64,000 nucleotides of DNA, taken from NCBI GenBank assembly GCA_035503715.1, contig DATJTE010000078.1, positions 15,643 through 79,642 on the forward strand. The letters run 5' to 3'. Below are positions 24,059 to 32,279 of the stretch, in pieces. The stretch's first letter is position 1, and each line of letters opens with the position of its first letter. The DNA is from OAS926 sp035503715. GTDB lineage: Bacteria; Pseudomonadota; Alphaproteobacteria; Rhizobiales; Rhizobiaceae. The notes under the pieces are model-generated. The model saw only the letters and a program-made list of their open reading frames with translations. It had not been told where the DNA came from and did not search any database. The translations under genes were made by a program, and so were the position numbers.

Positions 24059-25050
24059 TGGGAACCCTCCTCCGGCGTGATGTTGTAGGTCTCGGCGGTG
24101 CACATCGCGGCACTCTCCAGCACCTTGTCGTTCACCGCCGCATCGCTGCTCTGCGCGAAAACCGCGTCGATCACGCCCTCTTTTTGAAGCCGGTCGAGAA
24201 CGCAAACGCAATAGAGTTCGCAGAAGGCCGCGTTCTTCTGTTCCAGGCACTGCGACTGGCAGCCGCGCAGGAATTGCGCCTCGCGCGTCTCGGCGGGCAC
24301 CGGAACCACCTGCGAGGCCAGCCACACAAGCGAGATCAGCACCGGCTGATGGATCAGATAAAAGGCGAGGCTGTGCCGGCCGGCGAATTGCAGCGGCTTT
24401 GCCAGGCGCCCCGTATCGGAGATCGCCAGGCGATCGAGGATGCCGGACTGCCTGGCGAACTTCGCCGCTGCCATCCCCGCCAGCACCGCGCCGAACCATG
24501 GGAAGATCGGCACATAATCGTTCGAGCGCGGAGCCTCACTGGACAGGCCCACCCACCAGAGCGCCGGGTGATTGAAGAGGTCCGCGCGCAGGAAAAACGG
24601 CGCGGCGATGACGGCCGCCGCCGCGACGAGCACGACGATCGCCGGCAGTCTCAAAAAGAGCAGTCCGAGCAGGCTGGCGACGGCGATCTCGTGCAGGATG
24701 CCAAAGAAGATGAAGGCTTCCGGCGTCGCGAAATAGGTCGCCACGGTGATAAGCAGCGCCGCCGCTGCGACCATCGCCAAACGGCGCAAGAAACCCGGCC
24801 AGCGAACGCCGTTTGCGTGCGCGAGGAACAGGCTGAAGCCCACAAGGAAGAGGAACGATGATGCGATGCAGCGGGCAAACAGCTTCCAGCCGCCGACGGC
24901 CGTCAGCCCCGGTTCGACATAACCGAACAGCTCGAGGTCCCAGCTGAAGTGGTAGATCGCCATGGCGATCAGCGCGACCCCGCGCGCCAGATCGATCGCC
25001 TCGATACGCCGCGTTTTCCTGCCTTGCGTGGCCGATGGTTCGACAGACAT
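24055..25050 (-). CDS. DUF1624 / heparan-alpha-glucosaminide acyltransferase-like membrane protein
   Basis: 331 aa from ATG 25050, multi-spanning. The conserved RRIEAIDLARGVALIAMAIYHF at the first helix and GRHSLAFYLIHQPVLI near the last helices are typical of this acyltransferase superfamily. A cytoplasmic or periplasmic tail after residue 245 contains a cysteine cluster (four to six Cys in about 30 residues), unusual for an acyltransferase and perhaps metal- or disulfide-linked. The frame extends upstream, but the earlier residues look non-conserved. It leads the operon with the methyltransferase and deoD. Confidence 0.82.
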   Translation of the reverse strand: MSVEPSATQGRKTRRIEAIDLARGVALIAMAIYHFSWDLELFGYVEPGLTAVGGWKLFARCIASSFLFLVGFSLFLAHANGVRWPGFLRRLAMVAAAALLITVATYFATPEAFIFFGILHEIAVASLLGLLFLRLPAIVVLVAAAAVIAAPFFLRADLFNHPALWWVGLSSEAPRSNDYVPIFPWFGAVLAGMAAAKFARQSGILDRLAISDTGRLAKPLQFAGRHSLAFYLIHQPVLISLVWLASQVVPVPAETREAQFLRGCQSQCLEQKNAAFCELYCVCVLDRLQKEGVIDAVFAQSSDAAVNDKVLESAAMCTAETYNITPEEGSQ

Positions 25051-25217
25051 GGCCCGTTGTTGCCGGGCTTTTCGGTCGAAGGCAAGGCGCGCGGCTTTGG
25101 GCCAGCGGCGTAGGATCGGCAGCCATCCCTGTTTTCCGACGCGGATGCGTCGGTTTCCCGACAAGCCGGACTCACCACGCTCGGCAATTTGCCTGTGAAA
25201 TTCCTTCTGGGGCGGCA

Positions 25218-26417
25218 ATGGCAACGCAAGTGAAGCATCCGGTGTGGCTGCCCGCCGCAGGGCAACCCGGTGCGTCTACGTTCGCCACACTCTACGCGCT
25301 GGAGTCGATCGCCCGCGCCAGCGTCGCCAGCGTCATTCCGATCCAAGCCTATGAATTGCTTCAGAGCGAGCAGCGCGTGTCGGTGCTCTACACCTTCGCC
25401 GCAACGATGGGCCTGTGCATCACGCTACTCAGCCCTTTGCTCGTGGCGCGGTTTGCGCGGCGCTGGGTCTACTCGATGGGCGTGGTTTTCCTCGTCGTGG
25501 GCGCGGCTTGTTTCCTGACCAACTCGCTCGCCGGCCAGATAGGCGGAATGGTGTTCCGCGTTGGTGGCGCGACGATGCTGTCCATCACGCTCAACCTTTA
25601 CATCATGGATCATATCAAGAAGGCCGACTTCATGCGCGTGGAGTCGGTCCGAATGGCCTGGTCGATGGTTGGTTGGACCGTCGGCCCGACTCTCGGTGTC
25701 GTGCTCTATACGAATTATGGCTTGCCAGCGGCGCATGCGGTGACTGTGCTTTCCAGCGCCGTGCTGCTTGTCTGCTTCTGGTACTACAGGCTTGGCGACA
25801 ATCCCGTCATCGTTCCGGGCAAATCGAAGGCGGCGAACCCGCTGAAGAATGTCGGCCGATTCTTCAGCCAACCACGGTTGAGGCTCGCCTGGGTGATAGC
25901 GTTCGGCCGCTCCTGCTTCTGGACGACCTTCTTCGTTTACGGACCAATCCTCATGGTCGTGACCGGGGAGGGTAAACTCGCTGGCGGGCTATTGGTGTCG
26001 GCCGGCAACGCGCTTCTCTTCACCGCGATCGGCTGGGGCTGGGCTGGCAAGGCCTACGGAGCTCGTGCCGTCATGGCGGCGTGTTTCTTCGCGATGACGG
26101 CGACGCTCTTCGCTGCGGGTTATGCAGGCGAGGACTATCCGATCATCGCCGGCGTCTTCCTGCTGGTCTGCGCGCTCTTCACCATCTCGCTCGATGCACT
26201 TGGCTCAACGGCATTCATGCGCGCGGTACGCGTCTGGGAACGGCCGCAGATGACGGCGGTCTACCGCACCTATCTCGACCTGTCGGACCTTTTGCCGCCG
26301 CTCGTCTACTCGATCATCCTCGGTTTCTTCGGCCTTGGCTCGGTGTTTGTTGCGCTCGGTATTTTCACCGCGATCTGCGGCTGGCTCACCTGGCGCTATC
26401 TGCCGAAATCGATGTGA
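25218..26417 (+). CDS. MFS family transporter
   Basis: 399 aa with about twelve membrane helices. The loop after the second helix has LLVARFARRWVYSMG, a degenerate form of the MFS motif, and the second half repeats the fold. The start at ATG 25218 has GGGGCGG upstream; the frame is open further upstream, but that part overlaps the promoter region of the divergent operon. The substrate is unknown. It is convergent with the YARHG gene, with a palindromic element between them. Confidence 0.85.
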   Translation: MATQVKHPVWLPAAGQPGASTFATLYALESIARASVASVIPIQAYELLQSEQRVSVLYTFAATMGLCITLLSPLLVARFARRWVYSMGVVFLVVGAACFLTNSLAGQIGGMVFRVGGATMLSITLNLYIMDHIKKADFMRVESVRMAWSMVGWTVGPTLGVVLYTNYGLPAAHAVTVLSSAVLLVCFWYYRLGDNPVIVPGKSKAANPLKNVGRFFSQPRLRLAWVIAFGRSCFWTTFFVYGPILMVVTGEGKLAGGLLVSAGNALLFTAIGWGWAGKAYGARAVMAACFFAMTATLFAAGYAGEDYPIIAGVFLLVCALFTISLDALGSTAFMRAVRVWERPQMTAVYRTYLDLSDLLPPLVYSIILGFFGLGSVFVALGIFTAICGWLTWRYLPKSM

Positions 26418-26434
26418 GCGGTGAGTCTTTAGCC

Positions 26435-26477
26435 GCATGATCTTGTCCAAAAAGTCTGCAACTTTTTGGGATCATGC
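26435..26477. repeat. RIME-like palindrome between convergent genes
   Basis: GCATGATC (26435-26442) pairs with GATCATGC (26470-26477), and CCAAAAAGT (26447-26455) with ACTTTTTGG (26461-26469), around a 5-nt loop. The shape and the GCATGATC ends match the short palindromic elements scattered between genes of rhizobia. It sits between the stops of the MFS and YARHG genes and probably serves as a bidirectional transcription end. Confidence 0.75.
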
Positions 26478-26804
26478 TCAGCAGCTCTTTTCCTTTTCGA
26501 CCTTCACGATCCGCGAGATATTTTTCTGTTCGTGCTGGTTTAACTTGATCGCCGACGCGTTGGTGACGAAGCAGTCAGAATTGTCGAACACTTGCTGCGC
26601 GGCCGCGGTTTTAAAGCAGTAGCCGCGGTGATTGTAGATCGAGTTCCTGACATGCCAGAGGTTCTGGCACGAGAGCTGCCGCAGTTCGCTGAGCTTGAAC
26701 GTTTCGAGATGCGGGCAGCCGGTGTTGCCGAGATTCTCAAAGCAATCCGCCTGCGCGAACGTTGGAAACACGGCGACGGTCATGGCAATGAGCATAGCGC
26801 GCAT
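26478..26804 (-). CDS. secreted YARHG-domain protein
   Basis: 108 aa. Signal peptide at residues 1-19 (MRAMLIAMTVAVFPTFAQA), with a strong GAGGAGG Shine-Dalgarno upstream. The mature part has six cysteines and the core LWHVRNSIYNHRGYCF, a variant of the YARHG domain found in extracellular or periplasmic proteins of unknown role. The stop lies next to the palindromic element. Confidence 0.78.
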   Translation of the reverse strand: MRAMLIAMTVAVFPTFAQADCFENLGNTGCPHLETFKLSELRQLSCQNLWHVRNSIYNHRGYCFKTAAAQQVFDNSDCFVTNASAIKLNQHEQKNISRIVKVEKEKSC

Positions 26805-26879
26805 CGAACCCTCCTCGCGAGCGACTGACGCAACGGTAGCACCGCGCCGATCGCGAAAACAGTCCCGCTGCGCGCCGGG

Positions 26880-28049
26880 CTAAGTCCGGTTCGTGTGGTG
26901 CCTGCGCACCCAATCGTGGAAGCGGTGGAGGTCGTATTCTTCCGGCATCAGCACGCCGGTGGCGTGGCGTTGCGAGCGCAGCCCGCGCTGGTTCACCTCG
27001 CAGATCGCGGCGTCCTCCTGCAGCACCTGCAGCCCGAAGGAGATGATGTTGTCGAGGTCGAAACCGGGCGCGGCCATCTGCTCCGGCAGGAACAGCCATT
27101 CGGCGGTGAGTTCTGTCTCGTCTGGTCCGAGGGGTTTCAGCCGCACCGTGCGCACATAGTCGGCGTGGCCGACGATAAACATCGAGGGCAGGTGCGTCGC
27201 ATAGGTCTGGCCGGAGGCGAGATCGGCTTCCGACAGGCCGGAAAACGGCAAGCCGTGGATGTGACCGTCGGCCGACCAGGTTTCGGCGCCGTTGCGCAGG
27301 CCGCCCGAGAACTCCGGTGAATCATTGTCGGCGTGACGCTCCCATTCCGGATCGTCGTGCCGCGCCATCAGCCCGCGCCCGTAGATCGGGACGAGATGGG
27401 AGAGCGATTTGTGCACGCCCGGGCAGTGCAGGCACTCGTTGAAATTCTCCCAGAAGATTTTCCAGTTGCAGGTCATGACCTTCTTGAAGACGTGGCCCGA
27501 GACGAGATTTTCGAGCGGCCAGTTGGTGAGGTCGAGCGACGCCGGATCAAACGTCTCGGCCGCGGTGTCGTCCGGGTTCTCCTTGAGGTTCACGAAGACG
27601 AAGCCGCGCCATTCCGACAGCGCCACGCGGTAGAGCGGGTATTCGGCCTTGTCGAAACCCTCCGGCAGAGACTTGGACGGTACGCGCACGAGATCGCCGC
27701 GCAGTGAATAAGACCAGGCATGGTAGGGGCAGGTGAGGAGCCGCGCCTTCAGCCGTCCCTCGCTCTCCTGGCAGAGCTGCGAGCCACGATGCCGGCAGGT
27801 GTTGTGGAAGGCGCGCAGTTGCCCGGTTTCGTCGCGCACCACGAGCACCTGTTGCGTGCCGATCTCAAAGACGCGAAACGACAGCGGCTCGGCCAGCTCG
27901 CTGGCGCGGCACACCATCAGCCAGTTGCGATACCAGATCGTGTCGAGATCGGCCTGGAATGCCTCGGTGCTGACATAGGCCTCCGCCGGCAGTGTCGGCT
28001 CGGGCTGGCGCAGCCCGTTATAGAGGCCCTTCGCAGCAGGTTCCGCCAT
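26880..28049 (-). CDS. Rieske-type aromatic ring-hydroxylating dioxygenase alpha subunit
   Basis: 389 aa from ATG 28049; another ATG two codons earlier has no room for the AGGAG that lies 6 nt before 28049. The Rieske 2Fe-2S ligands are C85-x-H87 (TCRHRG) and C107-x2-H110 (CPYHAW). The mononuclear iron site has histidines 208 and 213 in NECLHCPGVH. The pattern is closest to the GbcA/choline-monooxygenase group that demethylates quaternary amines, though the substrate is unproven. No reductase gene is next to it. The gene is divergent from the cupin gene. Confidence 0.87.
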   Translation of the reverse strand: MAEPAAKGLYNGLRQPEPTLPAEAYVSTEAFQADLDTIWYRNWLMVCRASELAEPLSFRVFEIGTQQVLVVRDETGQLRAFHNTCRHRGSQLCQESEGRLKARLLTCPYHAWSYSLRGDLVRVPSKSLPEGFDKAEYPLYRVALSEWRGFVFVNLKENPDDTAAETFDPASLDLTNWPLENLVSGHVFKKVMTCNWKIFWENFNECLHCPGVHKSLSHLVPIYGRGLMARHDDPEWERHADNDSPEFSGGLRNGAETWSADGHIHGLPFSGLSEADLASGQTYATHLPSMFIVGHADYVRTVRLKPLGPDETELTAEWLFLPEQMAAPGFDLDNIISFGLQVLQEDAAICEVNQRGLRSQRHATGVLMPEEYDLHRFHDWVRRHHTNRT

Positions 28050-28187
28050 CGTCATCTCCTGGAATTCGCCAAGCGGACACCGCGGAAGCCCTGTTTGTCA
28101 ATGGCTTCAGCCGGTCGTTGCCGGTTACAATTGTCCAAGAAAAACCTGCACCGGGAGGTTAGGTTCGGGCATGTTCTGGAGCCAGTG

Positions 28188-28604
28188 ATGACACCGACAC
28201 CCGTCCGAAAACCGCTTATTCTGAAATCCGGCGGGGGCCGCACCTATTCCTGCGGACCAATGACGGCAGTCTTCAAGGCTGATGGTGCCGAGACCGGCGA
28301 TCGCTACTCGATTTCCGAATGGTTGTTGGAGCCGAATTCTCCTGGCCCCGGCGCGCACTCCCATGACCTTAACGACGAGATATTTCTCGTTGTCGAGGGC
28401 CGACCGAGCGTGCTGGTTGGCGAGACATGGTACGATGTCGAGGTGGGGTCTCTGATCCTCATTCCGGCCGGCACGACGCACGACTTCGCGAACCGGACGT
28501 CGGAACCCGCCGCGCTGTTCAACGTCTTCATTCCGGGCGGCTTCGAGACGAACATGCCGGCGATCGTCGAGTGGTTCGCGGCCAACCCGCTGCAAAAGCG
28601 TTAA
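28188..28604 (+). CDS. cupin domain protein
   Basis: 138 aa. The double-stranded beta-helix has cupin motif 1 with histidines in GPGAHSHDLNDEIFLVVEG and motif 2 in ILIPAGTTHDFANRT. It is likely a metal-binding small-molecule enzyme or sensor. Its ATG overlaps the stop of a five-codon reading frame that begins at 28171 behind GGGAGG, which may help ribosome delivery. It is divergent from the Rieske oxygenase and may share a regulatory region. Confidence 0.82.
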   Translation: MTPTPVRKPLILKSGGGRTYSCGPMTAVFKADGAETGDRYSISEWLLEPNSPGPGAHSHDLNDEIFLVVEGRPSVLVGETWYDVEVGSLILIPAGTTHDFANRTSEPAALFNVFIPGGFETNMPAIVEWFAANPLQKR

Positions 28605-28665
28605 CGGCTCATTTACCATACGGGCGCAGGCTTGACGCTTGGGAGGATACCTGGGGGAACACACG

Positions 28666-29013
28666 ATGTTCATCTCGAGCCTCTCTCCCGCTGCCAAAGC
28701 AGCCCTGGCGGTTGTAACGTTGCTGGGCCAATCCCTGCCTCTCGCGGCGCATGATGCGCTGCCGACCGCTGCCAAGCCGAAAGGCTGGAGCTATCCCTTC
28801 TCCTGCTGCTCCGGCATCGATTGTCGTGAGGTCTCGGCGAAGTCGATCAGCGAGCGGCCGGAAGGCTACGTCATCGCTGGAACCGGCGAGCTGGTCGGTT
28901 ATTCCGACAATCGCATCAAGGATTCGCCGGACGGCGAATATCACTGGTGCTCGATCGATGGAAAAGCTGACACCAAGACGATCTGCCTGTTCGTGCCGCC
29001 GCGCGCATACTGA
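28666..29013 (+). CDS. conserved secreted protein of unknown function
   Basis: 115 aa from ATG 28666, with GGGGGAA upstream. A signal peptide covers residues 1-28 and ends at about LPLAAHDA. The mature part has a cysteine group (FSCCSGIDC) and a second pair (HWCS, TICLF), probably disulfide-bonded. I recognise it as a Rhizobiales-type hypothetical protein but know no function. It stands alone, 61 nt after the cupin. Confidence 0.72.
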   Translation: MFISSLSPAAKAALAVVTLLGQSLPLAAHDALPTAAKPKGWSYPFSCCSGIDCREVSAKSISERPEGYVIAGTGELVGYSDNRIKDSPDGEYHWCSIDGKADTKTICLFVPPRAY

Positions 29014-29049
29014 GAGCTTCGCCGATCGGCTTTTGGGGCTGCCGAAATC

Positions 29050-29073
29050 CTCCTGACACTGGCTTGTCAGGAG
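29050..29073. promoter_or_regulatory. operator-like inverted repeat upstream of the GFA gene
   Basis: CTCCTGACA (29050-29058) and TGTCAGGAG (29065-29073) form a perfect 9-bp inverted repeat with a 6-nt centre, 44 nt upstream of the GFA start. No U-run follows, so it is more like a repressor operator than a terminator. A GATACT at 29081-29086 could be the -10 element beside it. Confidence 0.5.
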
Positions 29074-29117
29074 CTGTCTGCGATACTGCGCATCCAAGAT
29101 GAAGAGGATGCGCCACG

Positions 29118-29482
29118 ATGAAACTCACCGGAAGCTGCCACTGCAAGGCCACGCGTTTCGAAGTTGCCTTCGCGCCGGAAACGGTGACCGTGTGCTCTTG
29201 TTCCAACTGCTCGAAGCGCGGCGCGCTGTGGGCTTACTACGAGCCCAAGGATGTGACCTTCATCGCCGATGACGCCGGGGCACCTATCAATGGAACGGCA
29301 ACTTCGGAAAATACAATTTCTGTCGGGTTTGCGGCAATTCGACCTACAACGAGACGCCATCCTGGGACACCGGCCAGGCCGACTACGACAAGCCCAAGAT
29401 CACGATCAATGCCCGCCTGTTCGACGACTATGATGTGAGCAGCATTGAGATCGTCCATCTCGACGGCAAGAACCTCTGGTAG
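29118..29482 (+). pseudogene. GFA (glutathione-dependent formaldehyde-activating-like) protein, frameshifted
   Basis: The N-terminal part (MKLTGSCHCKATRFEV, CSCSNCSKRG) is a GFA zinc-binding protein, but the frame then diverges into nonsense after DDAG. From about 29280 the continuation TYQWNGNFGKYNF, CRVCGNSTYNETPSW, ending in DGKNLW and TAG at 29480-29482, is read one frame back. One missing G in the GGGG at 29277-29280 explains it; with it the protein would be 121 aa. The zinc cysteines of both halves are intact, so the lesion is recent or a sequencing error. Confidence 0.8.
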
Positions 29483-29578
29483 CCAGTCCGGGCTTGCGGC
29501 ACGGCACGGCGCTTTCTAAACTTCACGCTCCCGCACGGCGGCTCCTCCCAGCCGCTTCTCCCGACTGGAGCAAAAAGC

Positions 29579-30631
29579 ATGGAAAAGCGCCGTCTCGGCC
29601 GCACCGATCTGCGTGTGTCGGCAATCTGCCTCGGCACGATGACCTTCGGTCAGCAGAACACCGAAGCCGACGCTCACGCGCAGATGGATTTCGCGCTCGA
29701 CCGCGGCGTGAATTTTTTCGACACCGCCGAGCTCTATTCCATTCCGCCCAAGGCCGAGACGCAGGGTCGCACCGAGACCTATATCGGCAACTGGTTCACC
29801 GCCCGGAAGAGCCGCGACAAGGTCATCCTCGCCACCAAGGTGGTGGGCCGCACCGCCAACGAATGGTTCCGGGGAGGGCGGCCGTCGAAACTGGTGCGCG
29901 CCGACATCATGGACGCGATCGGGAAATCGCTGAAACGCCTGAAGACCGACTATATCGACGTCTACCAGATCCATTTTCCGGACCGGCAGGTGCCGTGGGG
30001 CGCCAACCCCACGCGCGTCGGCGCCTGGCCGCCGCCACGCGACGCGGACGAGACGCCGATCGCCGAGACGCTTGGCGTTTTCGACGATCTGGTGAAGGCG
30101 GGCAAGATCCGCCACCTCGGGCTCTCGAACGAGAGCACCTGGGGCCTGATGCGCTACATCACCGAGAGCGAGAAAGGCACCGGTCCGCGCGTCGCGTCGA
30201 TCCAGAATGCCTACAGCCTCGTCAACCGTACCTTTGAGGTGAATCTGGCTGAAGCGTGCTTCCGGGAAGGCGTCAGCTTGCTGCCCTATTCGCCGCTCGC
30301 GCAGGGCTTTCTGTCCGGTAAATACGACCATGGCGCGCGGCCAGCGGGCGCTCGCGCCACGCTGTTCAATCGCGGCCAGCGTTATGAGACGCCGAACGCC
30401 GCTCAAGTTCAGCTCGAGTACAATGATCTTGCCCGCTCGCTCGGCATAGAGCCGGCGCTGTTTGCCAACGCCTTCGTCGTCAGCCGGCCCTTCGTCACCG
30501 CGTCGATCATCGGCGCGACGACGATCCCGCAGCTCGAGATGGCGCTGAGCGCGGCCGACGTGAAGTTCACCGACGAGATGCTCGCCGCGGTAAACGCCAT
30601 TCACCAGCGCACAGGGAATCCTTGCCCATGA
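29579..30631 (+). CDS. aldo/keto reductase
   Basis: 350 aa (beta/alpha)8-barrel NADPH-dependent reductase. The catalytic tetrad is D48, Y53, K87 and H132 (FFDTAELYS, ILATKV, YQIHFPD). The NADPH-binding region ASIIGATTIPQLEMAL is near the C-terminus. The long loop containing PWGANPTRVG places it in the Tas-like group of the family; the substrate is unknown. The stop overlaps the next start by 4 nt (ATGA), so the two enzymes are translationally coupled. Confidence 0.9.
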   Translation: MEKRRLGRTDLRVSAICLGTMTFGQQNTEADAHAQMDFALDRGVNFFDTAELYSIPPKAETQGRTETYIGNWFTARKSRDKVILATKVVGRTANEWFRGGRPSKLVRADIMDAIGKSLKRLKTDYIDVYQIHFPDRQVPWGANPTRVGAWPPPRDADETPIAETLGVFDDLVKAGKIRHLGLSNESTWGLMRYITESEKGTGPRVASIQNAYSLVNRTFEVNLAEACFREGVSLLPYSPLAQGFLSGKYDHGARPAGARATLFNRGQRYETPNAAQVQLEYNDLARSLGIEPALFANAFVVSRPFVTASIIGATTIPQLEMALSAADVKFTDEMLAAVNAIHQRTGNPCP

Positions 30632-31899
30632 GCTTTCCGCTGGACGCCGTCCGCGCCGACTTTCCCGCTCTCACTCTGGCTGACACAGGCCGTCGGCGTA
30701 TCTATCTCGACAATCCGGCGGGCACGCAGGTGCCCAAAGGCGTGGCGGACGCGGTGGCGCGCTGCCTCATCGAAACCAACGCCAATCTCGGCGGCCATTT
30801 CGCCACGACGGTCGCGGCCGGCGACGTGGTCGAGTCAGCACATCATGCGATGGCGGATTTCCTCGGCGCGGCGAGCCATGAGGAGGTGATCGTCGGGCCG
30901 AACATGACGACACTCACCTACCAGATGTCGCGCACGCTCGGCAGCATGTTCCAGCCGGGCGACGAGATCGTGCTGACCCGCATGGACCATGAGGGCAACG
31001 TTTCGCCCTGGCTGCAGCTTGCCGAGGATCGCGGACTTTCGGTGAAATTCGTACCGTTCGACCAAGAGAGCTGGCAGGTCGAGGAAGACGCCTTGAAGGG
31101 AGCGCTGACCGACAGGACAAAGCTCGTCGCGATGACCTATGCGAGCAATCTGACCGGCTCGATCAACGACATCGGCGGGCTGGTGAAAATCGCACGCGAC
31201 GCGGGCGCGATCACCTATGTCGACGCCGTGCAGTTTGCGCCGCACGGCGCCGTCGATGTCCAGGCGCTAGGCTGCGATTTCCTCGCCTGCTCCTCATACA
31301 AATTTTTCGGCCCACACCTCGGCATCCTTTATGGCCGCAAGGCGCTGATCGAAGGTCTGATCCCCTACAAATGCCGCTGTTCGTCGAACGATCTACCGGA
31401 GCGTTTTGAAACAGGCACGCCGCAGATCGAGCTGCTGGCTGGCCTTGTCGCGACGGTTTCGTATTTCGAGCGGTTGGGCGAGAAAGCCGGCGCGAAGGGC
31501 TCGCGGCGTGAAAAAATCAGCGCCGCTTTCGGAGCCGCTACGGCCTACGAAGCACCTTTGGCGCTGCGCCTGATCGACGGGCTATCGACCGTAAAAGGCC
31601 TGAAAGTACAAGGAATTACCGACCCGAAACACATTGCTCATCGCGTCCCGACGGTGTCCTTCACGATCGACGGAATATCGCCTGACGCCATTGTCCGCGA
31701 ACTGGCGGCCGAGAACATCTTTGTGTGGTCCGGACACAACTATGCCTGGGAAGTTGTCCATCAACTCGGCATTCCGGCCGAAGAAGGGGTCGTCAGGATC
31801 GGCGCGGCGCATTACAACACGGCCGCGGAGATCGATGAGACGCTTGAAGCCGTTCACCGGACGGTCGCAATGCTGAGACAGGATCGCCCCAAAAGATAG
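30628..31899 (+). CDS. cysteine desulfurase-like PLP enzyme (class V aminotransferase fold)
   Basis: 423 aa from the ATG overlapping the aldo/keto reductase stop. The PLP lysine lies in SSYKFFGPHLGILYG (about residue 225), and the region FLGAASHEEVIVGPNMTTLT binds the cofactor phosphate. The mobile cysteine loop of IscS/SufS is not obvious, so it belongs to the cysteine desulfurase-like branch of unknown substrate rather than to Fe-S assembly. No suf or isc genes are nearby. Confidence 0.85.
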   Translation: MSFPLDAVRADFPALTLADTGRRRIYLDNPAGTQVPKGVADAVARCLIETNANLGGHFATTVAAGDVVESAHHAMADFLGAASHEEVIVGPNMTTLTYQMSRTLGSMFQPGDEIVLTRMDHEGNVSPWLQLAEDRGLSVKFVPFDQESWQVEEDALKGALTDRTKLVAMTYASNLTGSINDIGGLVKIARDAGAITYVDAVQFAPHGAVDVQALGCDFLACSSYKFFGPHLGILYGRKALIEGLIPYKCRCSSNDLPERFETGTPQIELLAGLVATVSYFERLGEKAGAKGSRREKISAAFGAATAYEAPLALRLIDGLSTVKGLKVQGITDPKHIAHRVPTVSFTIDGISPDAIVRELAAENIFVWSGHNYAWEVVHQLGIPAEEGVVRIGAAHYNTAAEIDETLEAVHRTVAMLRQDRPKR

Positions 31900-31911
31900 A
31901 CCTCGGGGAAA

Positions 31912-31940
31912 TTGACATCGGCGCAGAAGCCCCGTCTACT
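31912..31940 (+). promoter_or_regulatory. candidate sigma-70 promoter
   Basis: TTGACA (31912-31917) and TCTACT (31935-31940) are separated by 17 nt. The -35 is perfect and the -10 matches four of six consensus bases. It would direct transcription of the small membrane protein gene at 32000. Confidence 0.5.
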
Positions 31941-31999
31941 CCGCCCGGTTCTAGGGCGGTCGCCGACGGGTTCTGAAGGACAAGCAGCGGAAGGGTTTT

Positions 32000-32245
32000 A
32001 TGGACAATTACGAGGGCTTCGCGGTTGCCGTCATCATTGCCTTCGGCGTGCTGATCATCGCCGGTTTGATGGCCGCCAATATCGCGGTCGCGGAAAAGGA
32101 TGGCTTCCTCTTTGCGCTGGGCGCTGCCGGCACGGCATGGCTGTCCGGCCACGCGGTTCTGTTCAACCGCCCGCGCACCTACGGCATCCTGGTCGCGCTG
32201 ACCGCCGCCTTCTGCGTCGCCTCGATCATCATCCTGGTGCGGTAG
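32000..32245 (+). CDS. small three-TM membrane protein, unknown function
   Basis: 81 aa with hydrophobic segments at about residues 8-28, 37-52 and 59-79. A good GGAAGGG Shine-Dalgarno precedes the ATG. No family recognised. It is a single-gene unit convergent with the sugar operon; its stop is 34 nt before the hydrolase stop on the other strand. Confidence 0.7.
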   Translation: MDNYEGFAVAVIIAFGVLIIAGLMAANIAVAEKDGFLFALGAAGTAWLSGHAVLFNRPRTYGILVALTAAFCVASIIILVR

Positions 32246-32279
32246 GACACCGCATGCCGCCGGCAGAACGTCGGCGGCG

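Noticed and set aside
28171..28188. Five-codon ORF MFWSQ behind GGGAGG whose stop overlaps the cupin start.
   Set aside because: Too short to support as a gene; kept only as a possible translation-coupling feature of the cupin gene.
29277..29280. Programmed -1 frameshifting at GGGG in the GFA gene.
   Set aside because: The preceding base is C, so a tRNA-Gly slip by -1 would mispair; a simple deletion is a better explanation.
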